Shown: positions 25,717 to 34,617 of the stretch, one piece after another
Position numbering within the stretch: the first letter of the stretch is position 1
Layout: the number at the start of each line of letters is the position of its first letter
Source: Tretioscincus oriximinensis
Lineage: Eukaryota > Chordata > Lepidosauria > Squamata > Gymnophthalmidae
Assembly (NCBI GenBank): GCA_022410635.1
Contig: JAJVDF010000213.1
Location: 1,561,277-1,625,276, forward strand
DNA: 64,000 bases
Direction of reading: 5' to 3'
Notes under the pieces: generated by a model
What the model saw: the letters and a program-made list of their open reading frames with translations, nothing else
What the model was told of the DNA's origin: nothing
Database searches by the model: none
Position numbers and translations under genes: made by a program

Positions 25717-26744
25717 CGTGATGCGACCCTGTCCCGGAAGCACGTTATTGAGCTTGTGTAAACAGGGCCTCAGTTCTGCTTTTGGCCTACTTTTTTATAT
25801 TCCTGTCCTGTTTTCGGGTTTTGTGATTTTGGAAACCCTAGACNCAGAACACAAAGTTCAACTTTTGCACATAGCAAAAAAAACACAAAAACCACCAGAA
25901 ACCCCAGTGCCCCCAAAGCATCTCAGAAACATATAGTCCTTGTGTTCTCATCTGTAATCAACTTTTTTCCAGTCCATGGAGCCAGGGCAGACTGGTCTGG
26001 AAAAATCTCATTTGCAAATTGTTTCTAAGCCACCTGAGAAGTGTGTTGTTGTTGCTGCTGATGTTGTTATTGTTCTTTTTTAATTGCATGTAAGAAAAAA
26101 AACACCTTAATCTTTCCTGGCAAAATCTAGACAGCTAGACAGAAAGGTTTCTTTTCTATTTTGTAAACAAGTTCAAGGCAATTCTGTAAATCGAAGTGTC
26201 CAAACTTTCCCCTTGTACTTAAGGATATTTAGCACTTTATTCAGCTTTTTAAAAAACATTTACAGACATAGGTTCCTTGTACCAAATCCTTTGACAGCAG
26301 ATAACATACCAAGTATCAGATAAAAGCATCACCAGTCTATAGAAGTTTCTGCCACAAGCAAGAGTTCTCTTTACTGCCCCGGAAGACTAGAAATGCTGTT
26401 TCTTTCCATGTGGGACTGGTTTCCTAAACCACTAAATGCTGAATGAAACTGCTCACATCTTAAATGACAGAGAGGATGAATTAACTCTTAAATTGCTGGG
26501 GGATGTTTATCAGCAGTACACAGTCAAAGCAAAGTTTCTGGATCTTATAATGTCTCGTGTTATTTTTTTATTTCTTTGCTAGAAACTGTTATGGCCCCCG
26601 AATCCACTAAAAATGCCAAGCTTANGCTGTATCCACACATAGTTAAGACAAGAAAAACAGCTTAAAAGTAGAAGGAGATGCCATATTGTAGTATTGTACC
26701 CCTAATGTACCGGAATGATTAGGAAACATACTTCCACTGTTGTT
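25717..26744. other. No gene seen
   Basis: Anonymous intron; N at 25843 and 26625. Confidence 0.45.
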
Positions 26745-26929
26745 TATGAACCACTTTTTTACATGTGTGGATGTGGCCTTGGAGTTTATGTAATCCACGT
26801 GGAAAGCCAAATGTGGAAAAGAGAAAAGCCAAGCCTCTCCCAGCCACATAAACAAGCCCACATTTGGCTTTCCACGTGGATTACATAACCTCCAAGGCCA
26901 CATCCACACATGTAAAAAAGTGGTTCATA
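26745..26929. repeat. Near-perfect fold-back: 72-base arms, 41-base spacer
   Basis: The arm at 26745-26816 and that at 26858-26929 are reverse complements with a single mismatch (TTTATG against GTTATG in the same sense). The arm starts ATGAACCACTTTTTTACATG and ends GGAAAGCCAAATGTGG. The arms are far more alike than other repeat pairs in this window, which suggests a young insertion or arm-to-arm gene conversion. No target duplication was recognised. Confidence 0.92.
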
Positions 26930-27044
26930 TATATATGGTGGCAATTAAATGCCCTGAAATTGGTGGTTCTGTGTTCATCAACTACAACCCTGCAAAGTTT
27001 ATTTGAGAAGATGTCTTGAGGACATACAGAGGATAGCAGGGCTG

Positions 27045-27420
27045 CACCTGGGTTGTAAAGACTTTTGGATTGTGGTCATACTTCAGAGTTTTAATCCAGC
27101 TCCAATTCACATTTAGAATGAGAGAACACATCTGCAGAGTAGGAAGCAATTTTGAGCCAGATTCCCATATCACTTATATTTCATAATATTCCACAATGAA
27201 GCATTGTGTGGATTGGTTTATTCTGGAATATCCATGCTTTATTGTGGAATGTTGTGGAATAAATAAGTGATATGTGGATCAGACTTTATTTGGGCATTTT
27301 ATGAGGCAAGCCAGTCTTTGGTTTAGATAATGTGAAAAAAAATCACACTTTGATGTGCTCTTCCATTATGAAGTTGGACCGAAAGTGGATTAAAACTTAG
27401 GTGTGACTGTGGCCTATGAG
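27045..27420. repeat. Nested fold-back elements (X with inner hairpin E)
   Basis: The outer arms are CAGAGTTTTAATCCAGCTCC (left) and GTGGATTAAAACTTAGGTGT (right), imperfect reverse complements. An inner hairpin of about 130 bases (27160-27290) lies between them, with arms CCATATCACTTATATTTCAT and AAATAAGTGATATGTGG. A second copy of X lacking the inner hairpin is at 29405-29600, which supports an insertion of E into X. Confidence 0.7.
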
Positions 27421-27918
27421 AAGCAACCTGTTGAGTGATGCCACACTTGTTGCATGGGCTTTTATACAGATTGCCACTATTTTCTTTTCTTAATGCAATG
27501 AATGGTAAACCTGTCACACAAACTCAAACCCACAAATCCTGATACACCTACACACTACCTGGAGCCCTTTGGGTCCCTTGCTTTAAGGTTACAACCACAA
27601 GAGAGGCATTTCTACAGCTAGACATGTCAAGACTGAGTTTTCACAGGCGTTATAAGCTGCCTGCATTTGGTGAAAATTCTTCCTTCCCACCTTCGCTGAT
27701 GCTGCAAAACTCCTGCCCTGGGTTTTTTGGTGGTCCTTCTAAGAAGACTAGTACTTAGCCTTCTTGATCATTTCGCAAATACAATTGTGCAAGAATGTAA
27801 TCATACATATAATTGTGTAGGAATGTAATCATATATATACTTCTCAAAGTTTAAAAGGGATTAAAAATATGGAAGAAGAAAAAAGAATGGATGTCCAGAG
27901 TCCCCAGAATGCGGCCAA
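27421..27918. other. No gene seen
   Basis: Anonymous intron with a short duplicated string around 27790-27840 (AATGTAATCATA twice). Confidence 0.5.
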
Positions 27919-28092
27919 CGGACCTGCACCATTTATCCCAGAATACGCACAACTTTATTCTGGGTCACACCTCGAGACTGGGCTTGGCCACCCACATGCC
28001 AGTGTAGATTATGGCAGGCCCCGAATGGCATGGGGTTGGCAGGCTCCTATTCCGAGCTCCAGCCCAGGATAAGGCTCCGTGAGGCCAGGGCC
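27919..28092. mobile_element. Palindromic MITE (family C), copy next to SLIT3 exon 1
   Basis: Shares ATTCTGGGTCA, TTATGGCAGGCCCC, GGCAGGCTCCTATT and CCAGGATAAGGCTC blocks, in order, with the complete element at 32822-33001. The ends are degraded, with no target duplication. Its right end lies about 70 bases from the exon 1 splice donor, inside the edge of the CpG island. Confidence 0.78.
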
Positions 28093-28155
28093 CCTCGGCC
28101 GCCCCTTCGGCGTCTCCCCCCCAGACCCACAGTGGATCCCTCCTTCCCTCCTGGG

Positions 28156-28162
28156 TACTCAC
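28156..28162 (-). other. SLIT3: Splice donor of SLIT3 exon 1
   Basis: Read on the minus strand, the exon ends ...GAGCGGCT and is followed directly by GTGAGTA, a full consensus donor. Without splicing, the frame would hit TGA at once (CTG TGA), which supports the junction. The phase leaves two bases (CT) to be completed by G from exon 2, giving Leu63 as in SLIT proteins. Confidence 0.93.
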
Positions 28163-28350
28163 AGCCGCTCCGCGTTCCTCGGGACGCCCCTGGGCACGGC
28201 TCTCAGTCCCAATCCGTGGCAATCCACATTAGATCCGGAGCAGGTACATTTGCTGGGGCATCCTTCGCTCCGGAGCCAAAGCACGGCGCTCCACATGCCC
28301 AGGAGGAGGAGGCGCCGCTGCCAGCCCGGCGCCTTNCCGGGGCCCCGCAT
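28163..28350 (-). CDS. SLIT3: SLIT3 exon 1, coding part (signal peptide and LRRNT)
   Basis: SLIT3 is a secreted axon-guidance and vascular ligand that binds ROBO receptors through its leucine-rich repeats. This exon encodes 62 codons plus two bases of the next. Residues 1-13 are basic (R2, K6, R12, R13). Residues 14-26 form a hydrophobic core, and cleavage is likely near G30. The LRRNT cysteine cluster follows (C31, C35, C37, C44), then [11 protein letters not shown] and PRNAERL. The run [13 protein letters not shown] matches SLIT3 as I know it; SLIT1 and SLIT2 differ there (for example AIPKNIPRNTERL in SLIT1). The N at 28336 is the third base of a GGN codon, so residue 5 is Gly either way. 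The start has A at -3. The exon ends in GAG CGG CT followed by a GTGAGTA donor (phase 2), as expected for joining to the first LRR exon. The other exons lie outside the window or were not recognised. Confidence 0.93.
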
Positions 28351-28468
28351 GCTCGCCTCCCTTCGCGGGCCGGCAGGGGAGGCGGCGGTAGGAGACCGAC
28401 GAGGCGCCTCGACTGCTGCGCTCCGCCCGCCGGCGGCCCCAGGAACCCTGGCGAGGGAAGGAGCCGCG

Positions 28469-28534
28469 TCAGCCCAGGCGAGGGCAGCGCGATCCGGCGC
28501 CTCCGGCTGCTGCTGCTCCGGCCGCCCGAAGCAT
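28469..28534 (-). CDS. Upstream ORF in the SLIT3 leader (21 codons)
   Basis: This is the only ATG between the predicted start site and the SLIT3 initiator. It opens a 21-codon frame (MLRAAGAAAAGG...) with G at -3, and it stops about 120 bases before the main ATG, so re-initiation would be possible. It is alanine/glycine-rich because of the base composition, so the peptide itself is unlikely to matter. If real, its role would be to dampen translation. No homologue is recognised. Confidence 0.35.
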   Translation of the reverse strand: MLRAAGAAAAGGAGSRCPRLG

Positions 28535-28638
28535 CGCGTCCCGCCGCTTTCCCGCCGCCTCTGCCTCCTCGGCGCCCCCACCTGATCCGCCCTCGCGCCC
28601 AGCCCAGGTGGATGGACGGCGCCTGCCCGGGGAACTAA

Positions 28639-28661
28639 GCGGCGGCGGCGGCGGCGGCGGC
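28639..28661. repeat. (CGG)n/(CCG)n repeat in the SLIT3 5' UTR
   Basis: About seven uninterrupted GGC triplets on the plus strand (CCG/GCC read in the transcript sense) lie roughly 290 bases upstream of the initiator codon. Repeats of this type in leaders are length-variable and form stable structures. Confidence 0.85.
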
Positions 28662-28830
28662 AAGCGAGGAGGAGGCGGAGCCCGCGCTGCAGCCCTGCCC
28701 GAGGTAGGAGCCCCGCGGAACTCCAGCAGCGCCCGGCAGCAGCGACGGCGCAGCTCCCCTCCGCCGCCTCCTTCGCCACACAGACTGGGCAGGCAGGGCA
28801 GGCGGCGGAGTCCCCCGGCTCGCAGGGACG

Positions 28831-28892
28831 CCCCCCTCCCCTCCCCAAAATAGCACCTTCGGCTCCGATTGGCCGCCGGACTCCTGACGTCA
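28831..28892 (-). promoter_or_regulatory. SLIT3: SLIT3 core promoter: CRE, CCAAT, TATA-like, GA/GC box
   Basis: Reading towards the gene on the minus strand there are four motifs. A perfect 8-base CRE palindrome TGACGTCA lies at 28885-28892. A CCAAT box sits in the good context GGCCAATCGG, with its core at 28868-28872. A TATTTT motif lies at 28847-28852. A GGGGAGGGGAGG tract at 28831-28846 could bind SP1 or MAZ. The plus-strand string CCAAAATAGC at 28845-28854 is also one base away from a CArG box (SRF). The motifs are seen directly; their use as a promoter is inferred from position just upstream of exon 1 and from the CpG island. Confidence 0.65.
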
Positions 28893-29157
28893 CCGCACTT
28901 CGGAAGTTTGGCAGGAGAGAGGTAGGGCAGAAGTTTGGGACTGGAGGAGCGCGGAGGAGCGCAGCGGTGGCGCGCAGGGTCCCGGGAGCCCCGGCGCAAG
29001 AGCCTGCAGGCGCCGCAGGCTCCTTGGCTGGACTGGGTCCAAGAGGGAGGAGGCGCTGCGCCCACCACGGGCACGACATGATTCTCCGCCGCCTCCAGGC
29101 TCCGAATCCCAGCCGCGCTCCCTGTTCTGGGATGGAGCCCTTTCCATCTGCACACAG

Positions 29158-29300
29158 GGATCTTCCTTTCCTTCTTTCCTTCCTTTCTATTGTTCCTTCC
29201 TATCTTTCTTTCCTTTCTATCCTTCCTTCTTTTCCTTTCTATCCTTCTTTCCTTCCTATCCTTCTTTCCTTCCTTCCTTCTTTCTTCCGTCCCTTTCTTC
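29158..29300. repeat. (TTCC/CTTT)n polypyrimidine tract upstream of SLIT3
   Basis: About 140 bases of irregular TTCC, CTTT and TATC units are pure pyrimidine apart from a few A and G. On the SLIT3 sense strand this is a GGAA/GAAA tract about 300-450 bases upstream of the predicted start site. Such tracts can form triplex DNA and provide clustered GGAA (ETS-type) cores. Confidence 0.85.
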
Positions 29301-29404
29301 AGATAGAGTTGAAGCCCTTGATCTGAAAGCCAGGCTTGACATTTTTTCTTTTGCTGCCAATGGCAGGAACTTGGGGAAACCAGACTTTTATTTCTCATTC
29401 TGGA

Positions 29405-29600
29405 GCAAGACACCCTGAGGTTTAATCCAGCGCCAGTCCACTTTCAGAGTGGCAAGATGCTTTCTTTCTGCATTCTCCAACCCACCTTTGGCTTAGATGT
29501 TGTGGGAAGAAAATTACTGTTCACTTTGCTACTCTGTTTTTCCCATTCCAAAAGTGGACTGTAGTTGAATTAAAATGTAGATGTGACCAGCGCCACAGGA
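29405..29600. repeat. Fold-back element X, second copy
   Basis: Contains TTTAATCCAGCGCCAGTCCA at the left and AAAAGTGGACTGTAGTTGAA at the right, forming imperfect inverted arms. The inside (CTTTGGCTTAGATGTTGTGG) matches CTTTGGTTTAGATAATGTGA of the 27 kb copy. Confidence 0.7.
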
Positions 29601-30274
29601 ACGAGTATTGAGGATCCTTTCCATTCCATTCCATACCCAAGAGCCTCAGTGTGGATCACAATAAAATAGTTATAAAAACGCATAAAATCATATGTAAAAA
29701 CTTTTCCCACTCAAGTTTTAAAAAGACCCTCTCATTTTTAAAAAGCAAACTACTACGATCAGACAATTTTCACAAGAATGGTAGCTCTGGACTGCAGTAA
29801 AAATAGTATCTCTTGAGCATATCCAATGTGCTTTGGATAAAGATTGTGATTAACTAACATTATCCCTCAATTATAATCTCTCAGGTGTAGCCAGCATGTT
29901 TTTATTTGGAGTTATGGCCGAATATGTCCAGTCCTGTGTTTCCATTTCCCAAAAGTGTACATATTTAAGGTTATGTCTGAGCATTCAAACCTAGGCACAC
30001 AGAATTTATGCTTCTTGAACACTCAGGCCCTCTGTATTTCTCAGCAGCATTGTGTATATGACTATCCATATTAAATTATATCCATTTGCTTGTTTATGTC
30101 TGTTTTCCATCCTTTACCCAAAGGTCTCAGGGTGCTTCTATCAAAGCCAGCATTAAATTGAATTTAAAATAGATGCACTAAAACAATAAACAACAGTGTC
30201 TGGAAGAAGTGAAGAAGCTATTTCTTTATTGAAAAGCAAAAGCAAAGAGGTACTGATGGCCAAGGGAGTGTTAT
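29601..30274. other. No gene seen; short L2 tail trace
   Basis: Upstream flank of SLIT3. The string TTTACCCAAAGGTCTCAGGG at 30113-30132 is the reverse complement of the L2 tail; nothing else is recognised. Confidence 0.5.
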
Positions 30275-30765
30275 AGGAAGCCAGTCTGTGGAATTTACTT
30301 CCAGAAGAGGCAGTGATATCTTTAAATTAGATAAATTCATGGATGCCTCGTGCATTAATAGTTACTGGAGTGGATGCCTGGATACTGGTTTCAGGCTGGA
30401 GATACAGGCACAATGCCTATAAAATGCCTTTTGTAGGGAGTTCAGGGTGGGAGTTCTATTTGAGAATGTCCAGAAGCAGTGAGGGGGCCACTGTGTGAGA
30501 CAGTAGACCAGGGGTGGGCAATTAATTTTTCCCAAGGGGCCGCATGAGGAATTGGNGTGGTTTTAGAGGGCCGGATTAATATAGTTAATTCAGTTCTACC
30601 CAATACTGTATATAACTCTGAGCTAAGAGGGGCGGGCCGGTCAGAGACAGTAGGAGGGCCGCATGTGGCCCTCGGGCTGCCACTTGCCCAGGTCTGCAGT
30701 AGACTGTTCTAAATGGCTCAGTTCAGCAGGGCTTCTCTTCTGTTCCTTTTTATGTATAAATAGGT
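30275..30765 (+). mobile_element. CR1 LINE 3' end split by a hAT MITE
   Basis: Left part (30275-30508): the ORF2 end in decayed form (CTGTGGAATTTACTTCCAGA, the WNLLPEE block), then the 3' UTR up to GGCCACTGTGTGAGACAGTA. Right part (30705-30765): AAATGGCTCAGTTCAGCAGG and GGCTTCTCTTCTGTTCCTTT, the CR1 terminus. The interruption is the element at 30509-30696. Confidence 0.82.
30509..30696. mobile_element. hAT MITE with perfect 8-bp target duplication, nested in CR1
   Basis: The 188-base element starts CAGGGGTGGGCAATTAAT and ends CCACTTGCCCAGGTCTG, which are inverted termini. It is flanked by the identical octamer CAGTAGAC (30501-30508 and 30697-30704), and interior AAGGGGCCGCATGAGG and GGCCGCATGTGGCCC strings are typical of a widespread amniote hAT MITE group. 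It inserted after the CR1 had landed. Confidence 0.93.
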
Positions 30766-32818
30766 GCGTCATCACTAAATGGTGTGTGTATCACATTTGT
30801 TTCTTGTTCAACATTCATGCACTTTGCATTCTTTGGAAACAATATTGTAGTGTTTTACTAGGTTGCAAAAGTTATGAGTGTATTTTGCCAGAGGTATCAT
30901 TTTCACCATCTTGTGTGAACTAAAATGGTGGCCCACAAAGATGTAACCCCCATTAGCTCAGGCCCTCTGTAAGTTTTCCTCTTTTCTTTAGTGAGTATTT
31001 TAGTTCAGAAGTAGAAAATGTGTTCCTCGTCCATCACTGTGTCACACACAAAGTGATCCACCAATGGTATCTGTCACATTTATCCCCGTTAGCTATCTGT
31101 TCTCACCACTAGCACAAGAAAGTTGCAAGCCTTGCCTTTGAGCTTCTCATGGGCTCCCAAGGTTCATTCTTCTTTTTGAGTTACACATATCTACAAATGT
31201 ATTTTTAGAGTTTAATAATGCCTAAAAATTAGCAGTGCCTAATTGCATACTGGATTTTCAAACTCTGTTGCCATTGGTCAGCTATAAGATTGTCTAGGAG
31301 ATTAATATCCTTAATATTAATAAAAGTACCAGCAATCATGCATCCGGTCTGGGGCGGAAGCATTGGTGGACCTTTTTTAAAAAAATGGCCAACCTAAAAA
31401 ATATGGTGGTGTCCATGACATTCTAAGTAGCAGAATACATGGCATGTCACCAGCCCAGAAGGACCTGATGTCACATGCTGTTGACCTTGAACTAAGCAGT
31501 GACATTGGGCTCAGAACCCAGCTGACCCCAAAAGCACAAGCAGCCTTGTAGACGATAACAACAGCTGGCCAGGCCACGCAGACCAATGGTGGTGGTGGTG
31601 GCAGCTACAAGGCCATTCCCTTCACAGGCTTCATAATGGCTATCCTCTAGTCACTGAAATAATTCCTTCAGAACTTCAAGACATGCAGAGCTGAACTTCT
31701 AGGTCTCCTTAGCTAATCTTAAACTCTTGCACTGCCTTTCACTGTCTGGAGGCAACTTTGACTTCCAGCACATATTTATAGCTTCTTTTAGCACTTAACC
31801 TCCATCTGATTTTATAAAATAATTTAATGTGTGGCTGCCCTGTACCTGAACAGAAAGTCTATGAATTTGAATTTCTGGATTATAAGACATTAGCATTATC
31901 ATCATGTAGAGCTAGTATATTCTTCATCTATACACTACTTTTTTTCTTCTCCATCTATTTTCTCTTCAACCNTGTGAAGTACGTTAGGCTAAGTAGCAGT
32001 GACTTGTCCACATTCATTCTCTAATCCTTATAGACCAGGGTCAGACAACTCGGACACCCCATAATGGTNAGGCTGTTGGGATGCCTCCATGGGACCTATC
32101 AGAGGTTGGAGGCTCTTTAAGGATGAAGGATGAAATGGCAGTTTGTAGGAGGTTAGTGAACAGAGAGGAGGTTGTGAAATCCCATCTCTGATCCCAACCT
32201 CCAATTATTTCACCTCCCACTCTTGGCTCTACCCAAGCTGTTCTTCACCCCAATCCACCCATTNTATCATCTACCCTAGACCTGTAGTCACAGGTTAAAT
32301 GGGATGGGACAAGAGTGGCAATAGTGTACCACTGGCCTTCTGACAAGCTCCAAGGACTTGTCTTTGAGTCCCTTTATTCCTGTCAGACTACATCACTAGC
32401 ATACAACAAACCAAGCTGTAGAGCTGATAAGGCAAAAAGAAAATACAAAAGAAAATCAGGACATGCTTAATAGCATTAATACTAAATACTTGAGTGTTTG
32501 CTCTACTGTGACTGATTTAACCAGACTGTGTCAAGTCATTACCATATTATTAGATTGTCCATTTGACAACACAAACAGTGAAAACAGACAAAATTTTACA
32601 CTGGGCACTCTTTCTAATACATGGAAAAGTCCTTTCCATAATGCCTCTTTTTTCCAGGGACCAGCATGGCAAAAAGCAGCCAACATATTTGCCTTCCTGA
32701 TAAAATTGTCACATTCCTAAAACTTCCCCAAAAATCAGCCTATGTTCTATTTTTCCGCACTCTTGTACTACCCTCTGGTGGTAGAAATAGTTTGTACTTT
32801 TAACTAGGTTTAACTTTC
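30766..32818. other. No gene seen
   Basis: Upstream flank. Anonymous AT-rich sequence with no exon-like frame. N bases at 31972, 32069 and 32264. Confidence 0.5.
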
Positions 32819-32821
32819 TAA

Positions 32822-33001
32822 GGCCCTGTCCCCAATGAGTCTTAGTCTGGGTCATATCTTGGGACAGAACCTGGCCATCTACATTCTAATATAGGCTATG
32901 GCAGACTCCATTCGGGGCCTGCCATAGCCTACACTAGCATGTACATGGCAGGCTCCTATTGCAAGATATAGCCCAGAATAAGGCTCAGTGGGGACAGGGC
33001 C
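32822..33001. mobile_element. Palindromic MITE (family C) with TAA duplications, PIF/Harbinger-like
   Basis: The 180-base element begins GGCCCTGTCCCCAATGAGTC and ends GCTCAGTGGGGACAGGGCC. The outer 40 bases of each side are reverse complements with a few mismatches. It is bounded by TAA at 32819-32821 and 33002-33004; a TAA/TWA trinucleotide duplication is typical of PIF/Harbinger. It encodes nothing. A degraded copy is at 27919-28092. Confidence 0.85.
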
Positions 33002-33169
33002 TAAGTCAGTAGGACAAGCAGTAAGTTGCTGCTTTTCTGGTTCCAAGTACTTTCTACAGCTTTTATTTGCTAGTGCATTAAATCCAGAATGGTTTCTCCT
33101 TCAATTCTTGTAACTCAGCAGACTTTTAGAAGGAAAGCTTCTCTTGGAAGAAGAAAAGGGAGAGTTTTA

Positions 33170-33540
33170 GTAGGTGGGTGGAAAGACAAGACTAATTGGT
33201 TGTTTAGTAAATGGTTTAACTTTATTATAAATACGCTAACAGTAGAAATAATTAATAGTATTAATAATGCAAACCATATAGATAAGGTTAGAACGTGTAA
33301 ACAAAAATGGTGGACAGTAAAAATATATTTAGAAAATAAACTAAAATGAAAAATTGAAAGTTAGGTTAAGCTTTTCAATGTAATTTTTTNATAATGATGT
33401 GTATATAAGGGAAGGAATACCCGTAAGTTACTTACTGGAGGAGGGAGGGAAAGGAAGATTTTTTTAAAAGAAATTGTCAAGTTGATGTATTATGTATTGT
33501 TTTGGAAAATTGAAAAAAGAATAAATAATGTTTTCTTGAC
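33170..33540 (+). mobile_element. L1 LINE 3' end
   Basis: A short ORF2-like C-terminal remnant ends in a stop at 33347-33349. The 3' UTR follows, with a GGAGGAGGGAGGGAAAGG tract at 33438-33455 and an A-rich end near 33530. Mirror-image counterparts occur at 35.6 and 49.4 kb. Confidence 0.65.
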
Positions 33541-34617
33541 CCCCAAAAATGAAGAAGAAGAGAAGGGAGCTTTTTTACTAAAAATCACATTAGGGGCAAG
33601 TTAATTATTGACTGTGGCAAAATAACACATCCCTTGAGATTCTTCTTTTCATTTGTTTTTAATGGTTGACAAGTAAAAGAAATCCTTTCCTGTGGTCCAT
33701 GAATTTTGCATTCCTCTAGTCCAGATTCAGACATTTATTGCAGTTAATGAAAATAACGAGAAGGATAAATGTGCCCCTGAGTCAGACTTAATTTTTGGTG
33801 GCAATATACAGGAAAATAATTTTGGTAACATTTCACCACTGTCTTCTTCTGGAAATATGCTGGTCTTCCATATTCAATGTGATCTTCCATATACAAAACA
33901 GATGTGGTACTAACAGAGGCGGTGGAGCTCACTGACAGGGNAACTGTTTGGAAACTAGTTACAAGTGTGAAGCACAGGATCTCTCCAGAAAAAGGTAAAG
34001 GAAAACCATATATGTTATGTATATGTGAACTCGGTTGCATATAGATGTTCATGCAGTCACATTAACCAGCTCTGTTTTGAAGGCTCCTGATAATTGCAAG
34101 CAGCATGTGAAGTGATTTATTGATTGATTTACTTACAACATTACCCTGTTTGTCTAATGTATAGCCACATTTATAGTTAATATTTTTTTCCATCAAATTT
34201 GTACAAACTATATTTGTGGCATTCTACTGCCATTCTAACCAAAGTCCCAAATGAGACTTAAAAATGAAATTAAAGGAAACATTCAAAAATGAAAGATTGG
34301 TTGTAATGGAAGACTTCACATAACCTCACGTTGGTGCTGTTCCCACACATATTTTTAATAAATCTTAACCCCAAGAGAACTGGATTAAACCATTTTCCTC
34401 TTTGTTTTCTNCAGTTCTTCAGGACTAAAGTTGTACGTGACGGAACAGCACCATAGACTGGNTGAACCAAATGGTTCAAATTATGAGTGGTATAGATGAA
34501 ATTCTTAAACGTGCTAAATGATAGTCACTTGGTGAAGATGGTTATGAAACTAACAAGTGAAAAGGGGTACCCTGAACGTATGCTAAATAATAATTAGGAT
34601 CTGGTTTAAAACATCAT
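33541..34617. other. No gene seen
   Basis: Anonymous flank; N bases at 33941, 34412 and 34462. No exon or repeat assigned. Confidence 0.5.

Larger units (their letters stand above)
1..28162 (-). other. SLIT3: SLIT3 intron 1, 5' part (at least 28 kb)
   Basis: Everything left of the donor is inferred to be first-intron sequence of SLIT3. I searched for the expected next exon, a 72-base LRR exon encoding an NNITRI-like motif, and did not find it. Large first introns are known in SLIT genes. The content is mostly old repeats (listed separately) and anonymous AT-rich DNA. Intronic enhancers may exist but cannot be seen without alignment. Confidence 0.8.
28351..28822 (-). other. SLIT3: SLIT3 5' UTR (inferred)
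   Basis: This is the GC-rich stretch between the start codon and the predicted core promoter. It has very high C+G and frequent CpG, and only one ATG on the minus strand (28534), so a long leader is plausible. It contains a CGG/CCG repeat at 28639-28661. The 5' limit is a guess, placed about 25-30 bases downstream of a TATTTT motif at 28847-28852. A CpG-island promoter may start at several sites. Confidence 0.6.
28050..29100. promoter_or_regulatory. SLIT3: CpG island over SLIT3 exon 1
   Basis: Composition changes sharply from AT-rich to strongly GC-rich with dense CpG across about 1 kb, then returns to AT-rich by about 29.15 kb. It spans exon 1, the leader and the promoter. The several long open frames on both strands here are composition artefacts. 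Confidence 0.85.

Noticed and set aside
25290..25860. Possible DNA transposon ends (ACCAAATGTCAGTATT at the left, GGTTTTGTGATTTTGGAAAC at the right)
   Set aside because: The two ends are not convincing inverted repeats and no target duplication was found.
1..28162. SLIT3 exon 2 within the window
   Set aside because: I looked on the minus strand for an LRR exon with an NNITRI-like motif and flanking splice sites and found none, so it is probably further left, outside the window.
28030..29413. Several long open frames on both strands across the CpG island (up to about 300 codons)
   Set aside because: They are Arg/Pro/Gly/Ala-rich products of GC-rich sequence. Only the minus-strand SLIT3 frame from 28350 has a recognisable signal peptide, LRRNT and splice donor.
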